Assembly (NCBI GenBank): GCA_900320765.1
Contig: ONTN01000069.1
Location: 1-7,071 of the forward strand
Source of the DNA: an uncultured Eubacteriales bacterium
Lineage (GTDB): Bacteria; Bacillota; Clostridia; Oscillospirales; Oscillospiraceae
DNA length: 7,071 nucleotides
Direction: 5' to 3'
Part shown: positions 1-5,777 of the stretch, in pieces
Position numbering within the stretch: position 1 is the stretch's first letter
Layout: each line of letters opens with the position of its first letter
Notes under the pieces: generated by a model
Database searches by the model: none
What the model was told of the DNA's origin: nothing
What the model saw: the letters and a program-made list of their open reading frames with translations, nothing else
Translations under genes and position numbers: made by a program

Positions 1-72
1 TCACAGAAAAAAGTCACATTCGGCACAGTCTAAGAAAAGGTTTAAATAATCATTATTTGGAGGTAAATACAC

Positions 73-255
73 ATGGACGAAATGAAAACGATCCCGGCGC
101 GGAAAGCCGGACGAAAGAACCACGAAAAACCCATTACAAATCGTGACCGCTGGAAAATCGTGCGGTCAACTTTGACGGAGATTCTGCGAGATGTAGACGC
201 TACGCCCACCGACAGGGTAGGTGCTGCGCAGCTGTTACGAGAGCTTGATAACTGA
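73..255 (+). CDS. Small basic hypothetical protein, first gene of the element operon (60 aa)
   Basis: I do not recognise a named family. The start is supported by a strong Shine-Dalgarno GGAGGT at 59-64, 8 nt before the ATG. The first 25 residues are rich in Lys and Arg (KAGRKNHEK), followed by a helical region ending in TPTDRVGAAQLLRELDN. That tail resembles the (V)RLAACDGLL segment of the HTH protein two genes on, a pattern common in short phage small-terminase-like proteins (inference). It has no signal peptide, membrane segment or Cys. It lies 77 nt upstream of the HTH gene on the same strand and is probably cotranscribed with it. I saw no convincing promoter in the 72 bases before it, so transcription may start further upstream. 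Confidence 0.72.
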   Translation: MDEMKTIPARKAGRKNHEKPITNRDRWKIVRSTLTEILRDVDATPTDRVGAAQLLRELDN

Positions 256-268
256 AAGAGGGTATGCC

Positions 269-451
269 ATGGGGAAGAATCCTTTTTCCCGACTTTTGCG
301 GATTATTACTACAAAAATAGGGGGTGAAGAATGTGTCAAAGATCGACGACGAGAAAATTCTTGCGGCGTTGCTGACTGCCGGGAGTGTTCGAAAGGCTGC
401 ACAAATTGCCGATATAAGCGAGTCCACGATTCGCAACAGACTGAAAGATGA
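269..451 (+). CDS. Possible Cys-rich 60-aa protein overlapping the HTH gene out of frame
   Basis: An ATG at 269 is preceded by AGAGGG (257-262) with 6 nt spacing, which is good for a start codon. The product begins MGKNPFSRLLRIITTKIGGE, which reads like an amphipathic helix. It continues into a Cys-rich basic tail (CGVADCRECSKGCTNC) that could bind a metal. However, 119 nt of it overlap the start of the HTH gene in another frame, and the HTH gene is much the better supported of the two. It may be a real overlapping gene, a short coupling ORF that delivers ribosomes to the GTG at 333, or a chance ORF. The Cys residues could be a by-product of the HTH coding frame. Confidence 0.3.
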   Translation: MGKNPFSRLLRIITTKIGGEECVKDRRRENSCGVADCRECSKGCTNCRYKRVHDSQQTER

Positions 452-701
452 TTCTTTCCGCGCAGAGTACGACCGCCAGCGCGGAGACTTACTGCAAGAG
501 GCCACGGCAGCGATGACGGCGCGTTTACAAGCGGCAACGGAAACAATGACCGAAATCATGGAGGATGAACAAAACGCCGCCAGCGTGCGCCTAGCGGCCT
601 GTGATGGCCTGTTGCGTCATTGTCTGCGCTATTACTCTACCGCCGAGTTGGAGCGCCGTTTGTGTGCGCTGGAGGCTGCTTCACAGGAGGTTGAAACATG
701 A
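333..701 (+). CDS. Helix-turn-helix protein, phage small-terminase / phBC6A51-type
   Basis: This 122-aa protein has a clear DNA-binding helix-turn-helix at about residues 18-37 (SVRKAAQIADISESTIRNRL), followed by an alpha-helical body (about 40-100). It ends in a Leu/Glu-rich helix, AELERRLCALEAA (about 104-116). This layout is typical of small HTH proteins in Firmicutes prophages and related elements, some of which are small terminase subunits that recognise packaging sites. A regulatory role is also possible. I chose GTG 333 over GTG 324 because AGGGGGTGA (319-327) lies 5-6 nt upstream of 333 and would overlap the 324 codon. The stop overlaps the next start (ATGA at 698-701), which implies translational coupling. 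No large terminase gene follows, unlike in an intact phage. Confidence 0.8.
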   Translation: MSKIDDEKILAALLTAGSVRKAAQIADISESTIRNRLKDDSFRAEYDRQRGDLLQEATAAMTARLQAATETMTEIMEDEQNAASVRLAACDGLLRHCLRYYSTAELERRLCALEAASQEVET

Positions 702-883
702 GCATTCAATCGCGGCTTGCCAAACTGGAAAAAGACATTACAGGCAGCGACCTGGAGCTTGTAGTCTGTTTGGGTGAATATGATGCCGATGGTAACGTAA
801 AAACATACTATCAGCCGCGCCCAGCAAATCACGCGCGAAATGGCATTTATGTCGATCTCTCCGATTTTGAGGATGAAGCATGA
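698..883 (+). CDS. Small hypothetical protein with N-terminal RLxxLE helix (61 aa)
   Basis: The start has a strong Shine-Dalgarno, AGGAGGT (685-691), and overlaps the HTH stop by 4 nt. The N-terminus carries RLAKLE (residues 6-11), probably a short coiled-coil or docking helix. A hydrophobic strand with LELVVCLGEYDADGN (about 19-33) follows, then a polar tail ending in Asp and Glu (DLSDFEDEA). The pattern 'RxxxLE, then hydrophobic strand, then DGNxK' is shared with the next gene, so the two may be diverged duplicates. It has no signal peptide, catalytic motif or named family that I recognise. Its stop overlaps the next ATG (ATGA at 880-883). Confidence 0.75.
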   Translation: MSIQSRLAKLEKDITGSDLELVVCLGEYDADGNVKTYYQPRPANHARNGIYVDLSDFEDEA

Positions 884-1125
884 AATCAGTTTTATCAAGA
901 ATCGAACTGCTAGAGGCCAGCCGACGGACAGACCCGCTCATAATCTTAACGGTTGACAGTGACGGAAACGAAAAGAAATCTACTGTTTCAGAAATGCTAC
1001 AGAGCGGCAATTATGATTTTGTGCGCGTTCTGAGTGGTAACAACATGGCAGACCTTGACCGCCTCTTATCGGCTTTTCGTGAGAGGGCGCTCAAAGCCGC
1101 CGAAGGAGTTGTAGACGATGGCTGA
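880..1125 (+). CDS. Small hypothetical protein, likely paralogue of the upstream gene (81 aa)
   Basis: The start follows GAGG (869-872) with 7 nt spacing and overlaps the preceding stop by 4 nt. The N-terminus contains RIELLE (residues 7-12), the same helix signature as in its neighbours. It is followed by PLIILTVDSDGNEK (about 19-32), which aligns by eye with the strand-DGN segment of the upstream protein. The C-terminal half is helical (DLDRLLSAFRERALKAAEG). No enzymatic motif is visible. The last 8 nt overlap the 44-aa ORF that follows. Its function is unknown. The context suggests an accessory or assembly protein of a phage-like element. Confidence 0.75.
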   Translation: MKSVLSRIELLEASRRTDPLIILTVDSDGNEKKSTVSEMLQSGNYDFVRVLSGNNMADLDRLLSAFRERALKAAEGVVDDG

Positions 1126-1252
1126 CACAATGATTAGATACGGCGTAATCGTGCGCCACAGGCCACGGAAACGGTCTAGAATCATTTATAATCCACGGCT
1201 AAATATTGCGGCATGGAGGCGACTGTATGACAAACATAAAAGCACGAATTGA
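1118..1252 (+). CDS. Very short, highly basic hypothetical protein (44 aa)
   Basis: The ATG at 1118 is preceded by AAGGAG (1103-1108) with 9 nt spacing, inside the end of the previous gene. The frame stays open for 44 codons and closes at TGA 1250-1252, inside the start of the next gene. The product is strongly basic (RHRPRKRSR in the middle, WRRLYDKHK near the end) with a hydrophobic strand MIRYGVIV near its N-terminus. It bridges what would otherwise be a 101-nt gap in a fully packed operon, which favours a real gene. It could bind nucleic acid through charge alone, but I recognise no family. Confidence 0.55.
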   Translation: MADTMIRYGVIVRHRPRKRSRIIYNPRLNIAAWRRLYDKHKSTN

Positions 1253-1505
1253 ACAACTGGAGCAGAAAATAGCCGTCTCCACAATCCCCAGCTTTGAAGA
1301 TTTTTCATCGAGCTGGGCGACAATGGACGAACTATCAAAAAGCCTGTTAGCTCTATACGCAGAAACCCCGGACAACGCCGACAACGTGATGGAGAGGAAA
1401 TACTACTCCGCAATCGGTGAATACTTGCGCCGGATGGGGCTTGTTCAGGATGGTGCGCCTAGTTTGCGCGAGATTGCAGCCCAACTTGAAAAGGCTGGTG
1501 ACTAA
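1227..1505 (+). CDS. Small hypothetical protein with N-terminal RIEQLE helix (92 aa)
   Basis: ATG 1227 is chosen because GGAGG (1215-1219) lies 7 nt upstream. A TTG at 1206 in the same frame has no such site. The protein begins MTNIKARIEQLEQKIA, a short heptad-like helix matching those of its neighbours (RIEQLE at 7-12). A mostly helical, acidic region follows (SWATMDELSKSLLALYAE; YYSAIGEYLRRMGL), and then a C-terminal helix LREIAAQLEKAG. There are no Cys residues, signal peptide or catalytic motif. It overlaps the upstream 44-aa ORF by 26 nt and is followed after 2 nt by the next gene. Its function is unknown. Confidence 0.72.
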   Translation: MTNIKARIEQLEQKIAVSTIPSFEDFSSSWATMDELSKSLLALYAETPDNADNVMERKYYSAIGEYLRRMGLVQDGAPSLREIAAQLEKAGD

Positions 1506-1507
1506 CC

Positions 1508-1726
1508 ATGCAGGGAAATCTGTATAAACGCCTTGCACGGCTAGAAGCTCCACGCCGTCAACCGTTTGCAGATGTGCTGGAGCTGATCGCAGAACACAGA
1601 TATTATGACACGCTTTCGGACGCACAAAAAGACCGATATTTTGAATATATCGGAGAATCGCGGGTAGAAGCCGAGGCCGAAGCCCTAGCGGTTTTAGGCG
1701 ATATTCATTTTATGATTATGAAATAA
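1508..1726 (+). CDS. Small hypothetical protein with N-terminal RLARLE helix (72 aa)
   Basis: The gene starts 2 nt after the previous stop. Only a weak site (GGTG at 1497-1500) precedes it, so translation is probably coupled to the upstream gene. The N-terminus reads LYKRLARLEAPRRQPF, the fourth instance of the R-(L/I)-x-x-L-E signature (residues 8-13). The rest contains an aromatic helical segment (HRYYDTLSDAQKDRYFEYI) and an acidic helix (VEAEAEALAVLGD). The 'YYxxLxDxxKxxYxxY' look recurs in small phage-associated proteins as I know them, but I cannot name a family. The gene ends 12 nt before the 209-aa gene. Confidence 0.7.
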   Translation: MQGNLYKRLARLEAPRRQPFADVLELIAEHRYYDTLSDAQKDRYFEYIGESRVEAEAEALAVLGDIHFMIMK

Positions 1727-1738
1727 GGAGAAATAAAA

Positions 1739-2368
1739 ATGTTCGACAATTTTGCAAACAACTTTGATACTTTCGCACGCGAGGCAATCGCCCACGTTGT
1801 AGAAATCGACCAGAACTTGAAAACGGCTGAATCCGGCAGAAACATGAAGCAGCAGCCGGATGAATCCTCCATTGCATTCCGTGCGCGTGTGGCAAATGCA
1901 GACGCAAAACTGGAAGCTGCGCGGAATGCTCACACACAGATGCGGTTTAATTATCCGGGGGAGGTTGATGCCAAAACAGCCTCTATGCGAACCGAGTTAG
2001 AGAAGGCAATTAGTGATAAGTTTGCGGCGCGTCCCGCCGATATTGACCACGACGTTCTGACGCTTTTGAACTCCGGGATTCTCACTCCGGCAGAGTATAC
2101 CCGGCTTTTCAATGAGGCCAGCAGCCCGACAATGCGACGCTTGATCGCTCATTCTGCCGGGGAAGCTGCCGAAAAGTTGAAAGACGACAGAGAGGCCGCC
2201 AGCGTTCTGCGCAATGTTGCCAATGCTGGGGTACGCTACAGCGGAAGCCAGTATCTTGCAGCCTTTGACGGCTTGACTGATATTCTGCGCCGTACTAATC
2301 GCAATCCGGCAATGAGTAAAAGCTACAGCAACCTTGCCGCGCCGTTTTTAGATGTATTTCATCGTTAA
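1739..2368 (+). CDS. Hypothetical, predominantly helical element protein (209 aa)
   Basis: The start is supported by AAGGAG (1725-1730), 8 nt upstream, overlapping the previous stop. The protein is predicted to be almost all helical. It has a polar, Ala/Glu/Lys-rich stretch (about residues 40-95) that could form a coiled coil, then a more compact region containing LTLLNSGILTPAEYTRLFNE (about 107-126), and a C-terminal helical region. It has no Cys, signal peptide or membrane span. It is the last and largest gene of the operon, ending 27 nt before an intrinsic terminator. A scaffold-like or capsid-associated role would fit the composition and context, but nothing in the sequence proves it. Confidence 0.75.
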   Translation: MFDNFANNFDTFAREAIAHVVEIDQNLKTAESGRNMKQQPDESSIAFRARVANADAKLEAARNAHTQMRFNYPGEVDAKTASMRTELEKAISDKFAARPADIDHDVLTLLNSGILTPAEYTRLFNEASSPTMRRLIAHSAGEAAEKLKDDREAASVLRNVANAGVRYSGSQYLAAFDGLTDILRRTNRNPAMSKSYSNLAAPFLDVFHR

Positions 2369-2389
2369 GAGCCATTGACGACGATATAA

Positions 2390-2425
2390 AGAAAGCCGTC
2401 CGGGATAAAATCCGGGCGGTTTTTC
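2390..2425 (+). terminator. Rho-independent terminator of the element operon
   Basis: A GC-rich hairpin with arms CCGTCCGGGAT and ATCCGGGCGG spans 2396-2419. It has an A-rich loop and either a G bulge or G-T pairs near the top, and is followed directly by a TTTTT tract (2420-2424). The A-run before the stem pairs partly with the T-run. It lies just after the 209-aa gene and closes the rightward operon before the convergent tRNA genes. Confidence 0.88.
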
Positions 2426-2465
2426 TATGCCTACTACTGTATGAAATGCTCAATTTTGGGGCTAC

Positions 2466-2489
2466 CTCAATCCTTTGCTCAATCCTTTG
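2466..2489. repeat. Perfect 12-bp tandem repeat (CTCAATCCTTTG x2)
   Basis: Two exact head-to-tail copies lie at 2466-2477 and 2478-2489. A degraded third copy, CTCAATTTTG, lies at 2449-2458. They sit in the non-coding stretch between the element terminator and the tRNA terminator. Direct repeats at an element end next to a tRNA could be integrase or excisionase binding sites, but a simple local duplication is equally possible. Confidence 0.8.
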
Positions 2490-2525
2490 AAAATGGCATA
2501 AAATCAAAAACGCCGAAAAAGTTAT

Positions 2526-2556
2526 AAAAATACCCGATTTTCTTTCGAAAACCGGG
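2526..2556 (-). terminator. Rho-independent terminator of the tRNA-Asp/tRNA-Thr operon
   Basis: On the - strand the hairpin CCCGGTTTTC-GAAA-GAAAATCGGG (2556 down to 2533) has a 10-bp stem, a GAAA tetraloop and a following TATTTTTAT tract. One position is a G-U wobble on the - strand but an A-C mismatch on the + strand, so it works better for leftward transcription. It starts 7 nt beyond the tRNA-Thr CCA end. The + strand also has a T-run after the hairpin, so weaker bidirectional action is possible. Confidence 0.85.
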
Positions 2557-2563
2557 CTTTTTA

Positions 2564-2639
<76 letters not shown>

Positions 2640-2642
2640 ATA

Positions 2643-2719
2643 TGGCGACCGAGAAGGGGCTCGAACCCTCGACCTCCAGCGTGACAGGCTGGCGTTCTAA
2701 CCAACTGAACTACTCGGCC
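2643..2719 (-). tRNA. tRNA-Asp (anticodon GTC)
   Basis: On the - strand the acceptor arms GGCCGAG and CTCGGTC pair with one G-U. The D stem is GTTC/GAAC, and the anticodon stem CCAGC/GCTGG encloses CTGTCAC with anticodon GTC. The T arm is GAGGG-TTCGAGC-CCCTT with a G-U at its base. The discriminator is G, and CCA is encoded (2643-2645). The gene is 77 nt long. It is the promoter-proximal member of a two-tRNA unit with tRNA-Thr. Confidence 0.97.
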
Positions 2720-2758
2720 GTATGCTGGTGCTGGACTTGCCGATCACGGCGCCTAATT

Positions 2759-2787
2759 AATATACAGCATAGCGCCGGAATTGTCAA
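2759..2787 (-). promoter_or_regulatory. Sigma-A type promoter for the tRNA-Asp/tRNA-Thr operon
   Basis: On the - strand a perfect -35 TTGACA (2787-2782) is separated by exactly 17 bp from TATATT (2764-2759), one base off the consensus -10. Transcription would start near 2752, giving a leader of about 33 nt before tRNA-Asp. A near-consensus promoter suits stable RNA genes. Confidence 0.9.
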
Positions 2788-2843
2788 GCGCAATTTTTTA
2801 TTTTTTTCGATTACGCTGTGGGGCAAAAGAGATAAAAATGCTC

Positions 2844-2879
2844 TTTATTTTTTGCGGTGTATAGTATATAATGTATAGA
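2844..2879 (+). promoter_or_regulatory. Probable promoter for the flavoprotein gene
   Basis: A perfect -10 TATAAT lies at 2867-2872, with only a poor -35 (TTTATT, 2844-2849) 17 bp upstream. An overlapping alternative is TTGCGG (2852-2857), 16 bp, then TATAGA (2874-2879). Copies of GTATAG flank the -10. The predicted start is about 45-55 nt before the ATG at 2931. The weak -35 suggests modest or activator-assisted expression (inference). Confidence 0.5.
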
Positions 2880-2930
2880 TAGAGAGAATTTTCGCATTTC
2901 CCGGTGCATTTTTGCAAAGAGGTGGAGAGA

Positions 2931-5753
2931 ATGGTAAAAGAAGTCAATCCGAATATCCACGTCAATGAGCGCGACTATCCGGTCACGGAGCACAAATGCT
3001 CCGACCCTGAAAAGGCGAAGCTTTTAAAGAAGCTCGCCGTTATGATAACGGACAACATACCGCGCAAGCTGCCCGGCGGTATGAAGGAAAACCATATGGA
3101 TTTCTGGATCCTCGACCGCCTGCTTACGAAGGAAGAGGTCAAGTTTATGCTCTCCTTCAAAAAGCGCAGGGTGGGGAAGACCACGAAGGAGCTCGCCGAG
3201 CTGAACGGTATGACCGAGGAGAAGACTCAGAAGGTCATCGACCACCTGCTCTGGATAGGCATACTCGAGCAGAACAGGGACAACGCCGATCAGCATATCC
3301 AGTACTGGGTGCCGAAGTGGGTCGTAGGCAGCGGCGAATATATGGTAGAGCACCCGACCCTGCCCGACGAGCACCCCGAGGTCGCGACTATGTTCAATCT
3401 TGCCCCGCAGGAGCCGCTTGAGCTTGCGGCAAAGCTCGTGCCAGAGGGCGGCGCGGGCATCGGAATGCACGTTATCCCTGTCGAGAAGGCGATCCCTGTC
3501 GAGACTGTCTCCGTATCTCAGGAGCACCTCTCGCATTGGCTCAATAAATACGATAAGTTCTGCACCATGGTCTGCGCCTGCCGAAAGGCTCAGCGCATAA
3601 GGGGCGAGGGCGTCGGCGATATCGAGGGGCAGATGTGCATCGGCGTCGGCGATATAGCAGAATTCCTCGTAGAGAGCGGAAAGGACGCGCACTACGTCAC
3701 CCGCGAACAGGTGATGGAGATAATTGAGCGCGCCGAGCGCAAGGGCTACGTCCACCAGATAACTAACCTCGACGGGCCGAACAGGATCGTCGGCATCTGC
3801 AACTGCTCCGCCGGAAGCTGCTACGGCCTCAGAACGAGCCAGCTTTTCAACACGCCGAATATGTCACGCAGCGCCTACCGCGCCCACGTTGACGCCTCAA
3901 AATGCGTCGCCTGCGGAAAATGCGTGGAGGTCTGCCCGGCGGGAGCCGCTAGGCTTGGGCAGAAGCTCTGCAAGAAGGATGGGACGAAGGTCAAATACCC
4001 GATGCGCGACCTGCCCATCGACCACGTTTGGGGCGAGAAACGCTGGGATAAGAACTACCGCGATACCAATAAGCTGAACTGCTACGACACGGGAACCTCC
4101 CCCTGCAAGACGGCCTGTCCCGCGCATATCGCCGTTCAGGGCTACATAAGGATGGCGGCTGAGGGGAGATATGAGGACGCCGTTCGCCTGATAAGGCAGG
4201 ATAACCCGTTCCCCGCCGTCTGCGGCGCCGTCTGCAACAAGCGCTGCGAGGACCGCTGCACGAGGGGCACGATTGATAAGCCCGTGGCGATAGACGAGAT
4301 AAAGAAGTTTTTGGCCCAGTGGGAGCTTGAGAATCCCCTCGATTTCAAGTTCATCTGCGAGAACGGCGAGGGCAAGCAGTGGGACGATTACAAGATAGCC
4401 GTCATCGGCTCAGGTCCCGCAGGACTTACCGCCGCCTATTACCTCCGCACCGAGGGATATCCGGTAACGGTATTCGAGAAGGAAGAAAAGCCCGGCGGAA
4501 TGCTGATGAACGGAATCCCGAACTTCCGCCTTGAGAAAAAGGTACTTGAGAAGGAAATTGATATAATCCGCGATATGGGCGCCGAGATCCGCTGCGGCGT
4601 CGAGGTCGGCAAGGACGTTACGATAGAGGAGCTCCGCCGCGAGGGATACAAGGCGTTTTACGTTGCCATCGGCCTTCAGGGCGGCAGACTTGCCGGAGTT
4701 CCCGGCGAGGACGCGAAGGGCGTCGAGTCAGGCGTCGGCTTCTTAAAGCGCGTGAATATCGGAGGAAAAGCCGAGCTTGAGGGCGACGTAGTAGTCGTAG
4801 GCGGCGGAAACGTAGCGGCCGACGTCGCGAGAACGGCGCTTCGCTGCACTAAGGGCAAGGTCACGATGCTCTGCCTCGAACAGAGGGGAGAGATGCCGGC
4901 GGCGAAGGACGAGGTCGAGGATATCCTCCGCGAGGGGATCGAGATTAAAAACGGCTGGGGTCCGAAGGAGATACTCACTGAGGACGGGAAAGTCACCGGC
5001 GTCGTATTCAAAAAATGCGTCTCCGTTTACGATTCCGAGCGCCGTTTCCGCCCGGTCTACGATGAAAACGATACGATAACGGTTCCGGTGAGCAGCGTTC
5101 TTATGGCGATAGGGCAGAGCGCGGAGTGGGGCGACCTTCTTAAGGGAACGAAGGTCGAGCTGAGACCGAACGGCACCGCCGTCGCCGACGAGGTCACGCT
5201 GCAGACCGCCGAGCCCGATATCTTCGTCGGCGGCGATATATTCCACGGGGCGAGATTTGCCATAGACGCGATAGCCGACGGCAAGGAGGCTATGGTATCG
5301 ATTAACCGCTTCGTCCACCCGGGACAGAGCCTCACGATCGGCCGCGATCTCCGCAAGTTTATCGAGCTCGACCGCGACGATATCCGCGTAGAGAGCTACG
5401 ATAACGCCGAACGCCAGCGCCCGGGCGAGAGAGCGGGAGAGGCGAGGGAGAGCTTCGAGGATCTGAGACTCCCGCTCACCGAGGAGCAGGTGAAGACCGA
5501 GGCGAACCGCTGCCTAAAGTGCGGTGCCACGGTGGTCGACTTAAACCAGTGCGTCGGCTGCGGCCTCTGCACCACGAGATGCCAGTTCGACGCCATACAC
5601 CTCTCCCGCGATCTGCCGCACGCCAGCGATATGCACACGGCGGAGGAGATGATGGGCCTCGTTGCACCATACGCTCTGAAGCGAATGGGCAAGATAATAA
5701 AGAGAAAGCTCACCGGCAAGTCGGATTATCCCACGGAGCAGACTGCCGATTGA
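2931..5753 (+). CDS. GltD/NfnB-like FAD and NAD(P)-binding iron-sulfur oxidoreductase, multidomain
   Basis: This 940-aa cytoplasmic redox protein is about twice the length of the glutamate synthase small subunit GltD. ATG 2931 follows AGAGGTGG (2918-2925); a GTG at 2904 in frame lacks a site. Domains in order: a winged-helix-like segment (about 66-115); a Cys-rich region (CTMVCAC at 211-217, C236, ICNCSAGSC at 289-297); a ferredoxin motif CVACGKCVEVCP (325-336); the GltD-type Fe-S domain (C384, C392, C396 and CGAVCNKRCEDRC at 431-443); FAD motif GSGPAG (493-498) with E516 ending the second strand; nucleotide motif GGGNVAAD (624-631); the FAD-contacting GGD (767-769); and a C-terminal ferredoxin motif CVGCGLCTTRC (874-884) after CLKC (861-864). 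The family passes electrons between NAD(P)H, FAD and Fe-S partners. No gltB gene is adjacent, so glutamate synthesis is not implied. The exact partner is unknown. Confidence 0.9.
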   Translation: MVKEVNPNIHVNERDYPVTEHKCSDPEKAKLLKKLAVMITDNIPRKLPGGMKENHMDFWILDRLLTKEEVKFMLSFKKRRVGKTTKELAELNGMTEEKTQKVIDHLLWIGILEQNRDNADQHIQYWVPKWVVGSGEYMVEHPTLPDEHPEVATMFNLAPQEPLELAAKLVPEGGAGIGMHVIPVEKAIPVETVSVSQEHLSHWLNKYDKFCTMVCACRKAQRIRGEGVGDIEGQMCIGVGDIAEFLVESGKDAHYVTREQVMEIIERAERKGYVHQITNLDGPNRIVGICNCSAGSCYGLRTSQLFNTPNMSRSAYRAHVDASKCVACGKCVEVCPAGAARLGQKLCKKDGTKVKYPMRDLPIDHVWGEKRWDKNYRDTNKLNCYDTGTSPCKTACPAHIAVQGYIRMAAEGRYEDAVRLIRQDNPFPAVCGAVCNKRCEDRCTRGTIDKPVAIDEIKKFLAQWELENPLDFKFICENGEGKQWDDYKIAVIGSGPAGLTAAYYLRTEGYPVTVFEKEEKPGGMLMNGIPNFRLEKKVLEKEIDIIRDMGAEIRCGVEVGKDVTIEELRREGYKAFYVAIGLQGGRLAGVPGEDAKGVESGVGFLKRVNIGGKAELEGDVVVVGGGNVAADVARTALRCTKGKVTMLCLEQRGEMPAAKDEVEDILREGIEIKNGWGPKEILTEDGKVTGVVFKKCVSVYDSERRFRPVYDENDTITVPVSSVLMAIGQSAEWGDLLKGTKVELRPNGTAVADEVTLQTAEPDIFVGGDIFHGARFAIDAIADGKEAMVSINRFVHPGQSLTIGRDLRKFIELDRDDIRVESYDNAERQRPGERAGEARESFEDLRLPLTEEQVKTEANRCLKCGATVVDLNQCVGCGLCTTRCQFDAIHLSRDLPHASDMHTAEEMMGLVAPYALKRMGKIIKRKLTGKSDYPTEQTAD

Positions 5754-5777
5754 GAATCAATTGAGAGGAGCATTGAA

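Noticed and set aside
1..33. An open frame from base 1 reading SQKKVTFGTV then stop, a possible C-terminus of an upstream gene
   Set aside because: Ten codons are too few to support a gene, and another frame is open for longer in the same stretch.
272..291. A GGGAA/TTCCC hairpin before the HTH gene as a possible attenuator
   Set aside because: The stem is only 5 bp with no following T-run, too weak to call a terminator.
264..320. A short ORF of 18 codons from the ATG at 264
   Set aside because: The only SD-like sequence is 1 nt from this ATG, too close. The ATG at 269 has correct spacing.
2825..2852. AAAGAG/CTCTTT hairpin followed by T-run upstream of the flavoprotein promoter
   Set aside because: The stem is 6 bp, mostly A-T, with a 9-nt loop, and there is no rightward gene before it to terminate, so it is probably chance in AT-rich DNA.
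2642..2878. A + strand ORF of 78 aa starting MATEKGLEPSTSSVTG
   Set aside because: Its first half is the antisense of the tRNA-Asp gene, a well-known source of spurious predicted proteins, and it has no ribosome binding site.
3024..3755. A 243-aa open frame on the - strand
   Set aside because: It lies fully inside the flavoprotein gene, has no plausible start signal or protein motif, and arises from the GC-biased codon use of the true gene.
4743..5318. A 191-aa open frame on the - strand
   Set aside because: It is a shadow of the FAD/NAD-binding part of the flavoprotein gene, where intact Rossmann motifs on the + strand show the true frame.
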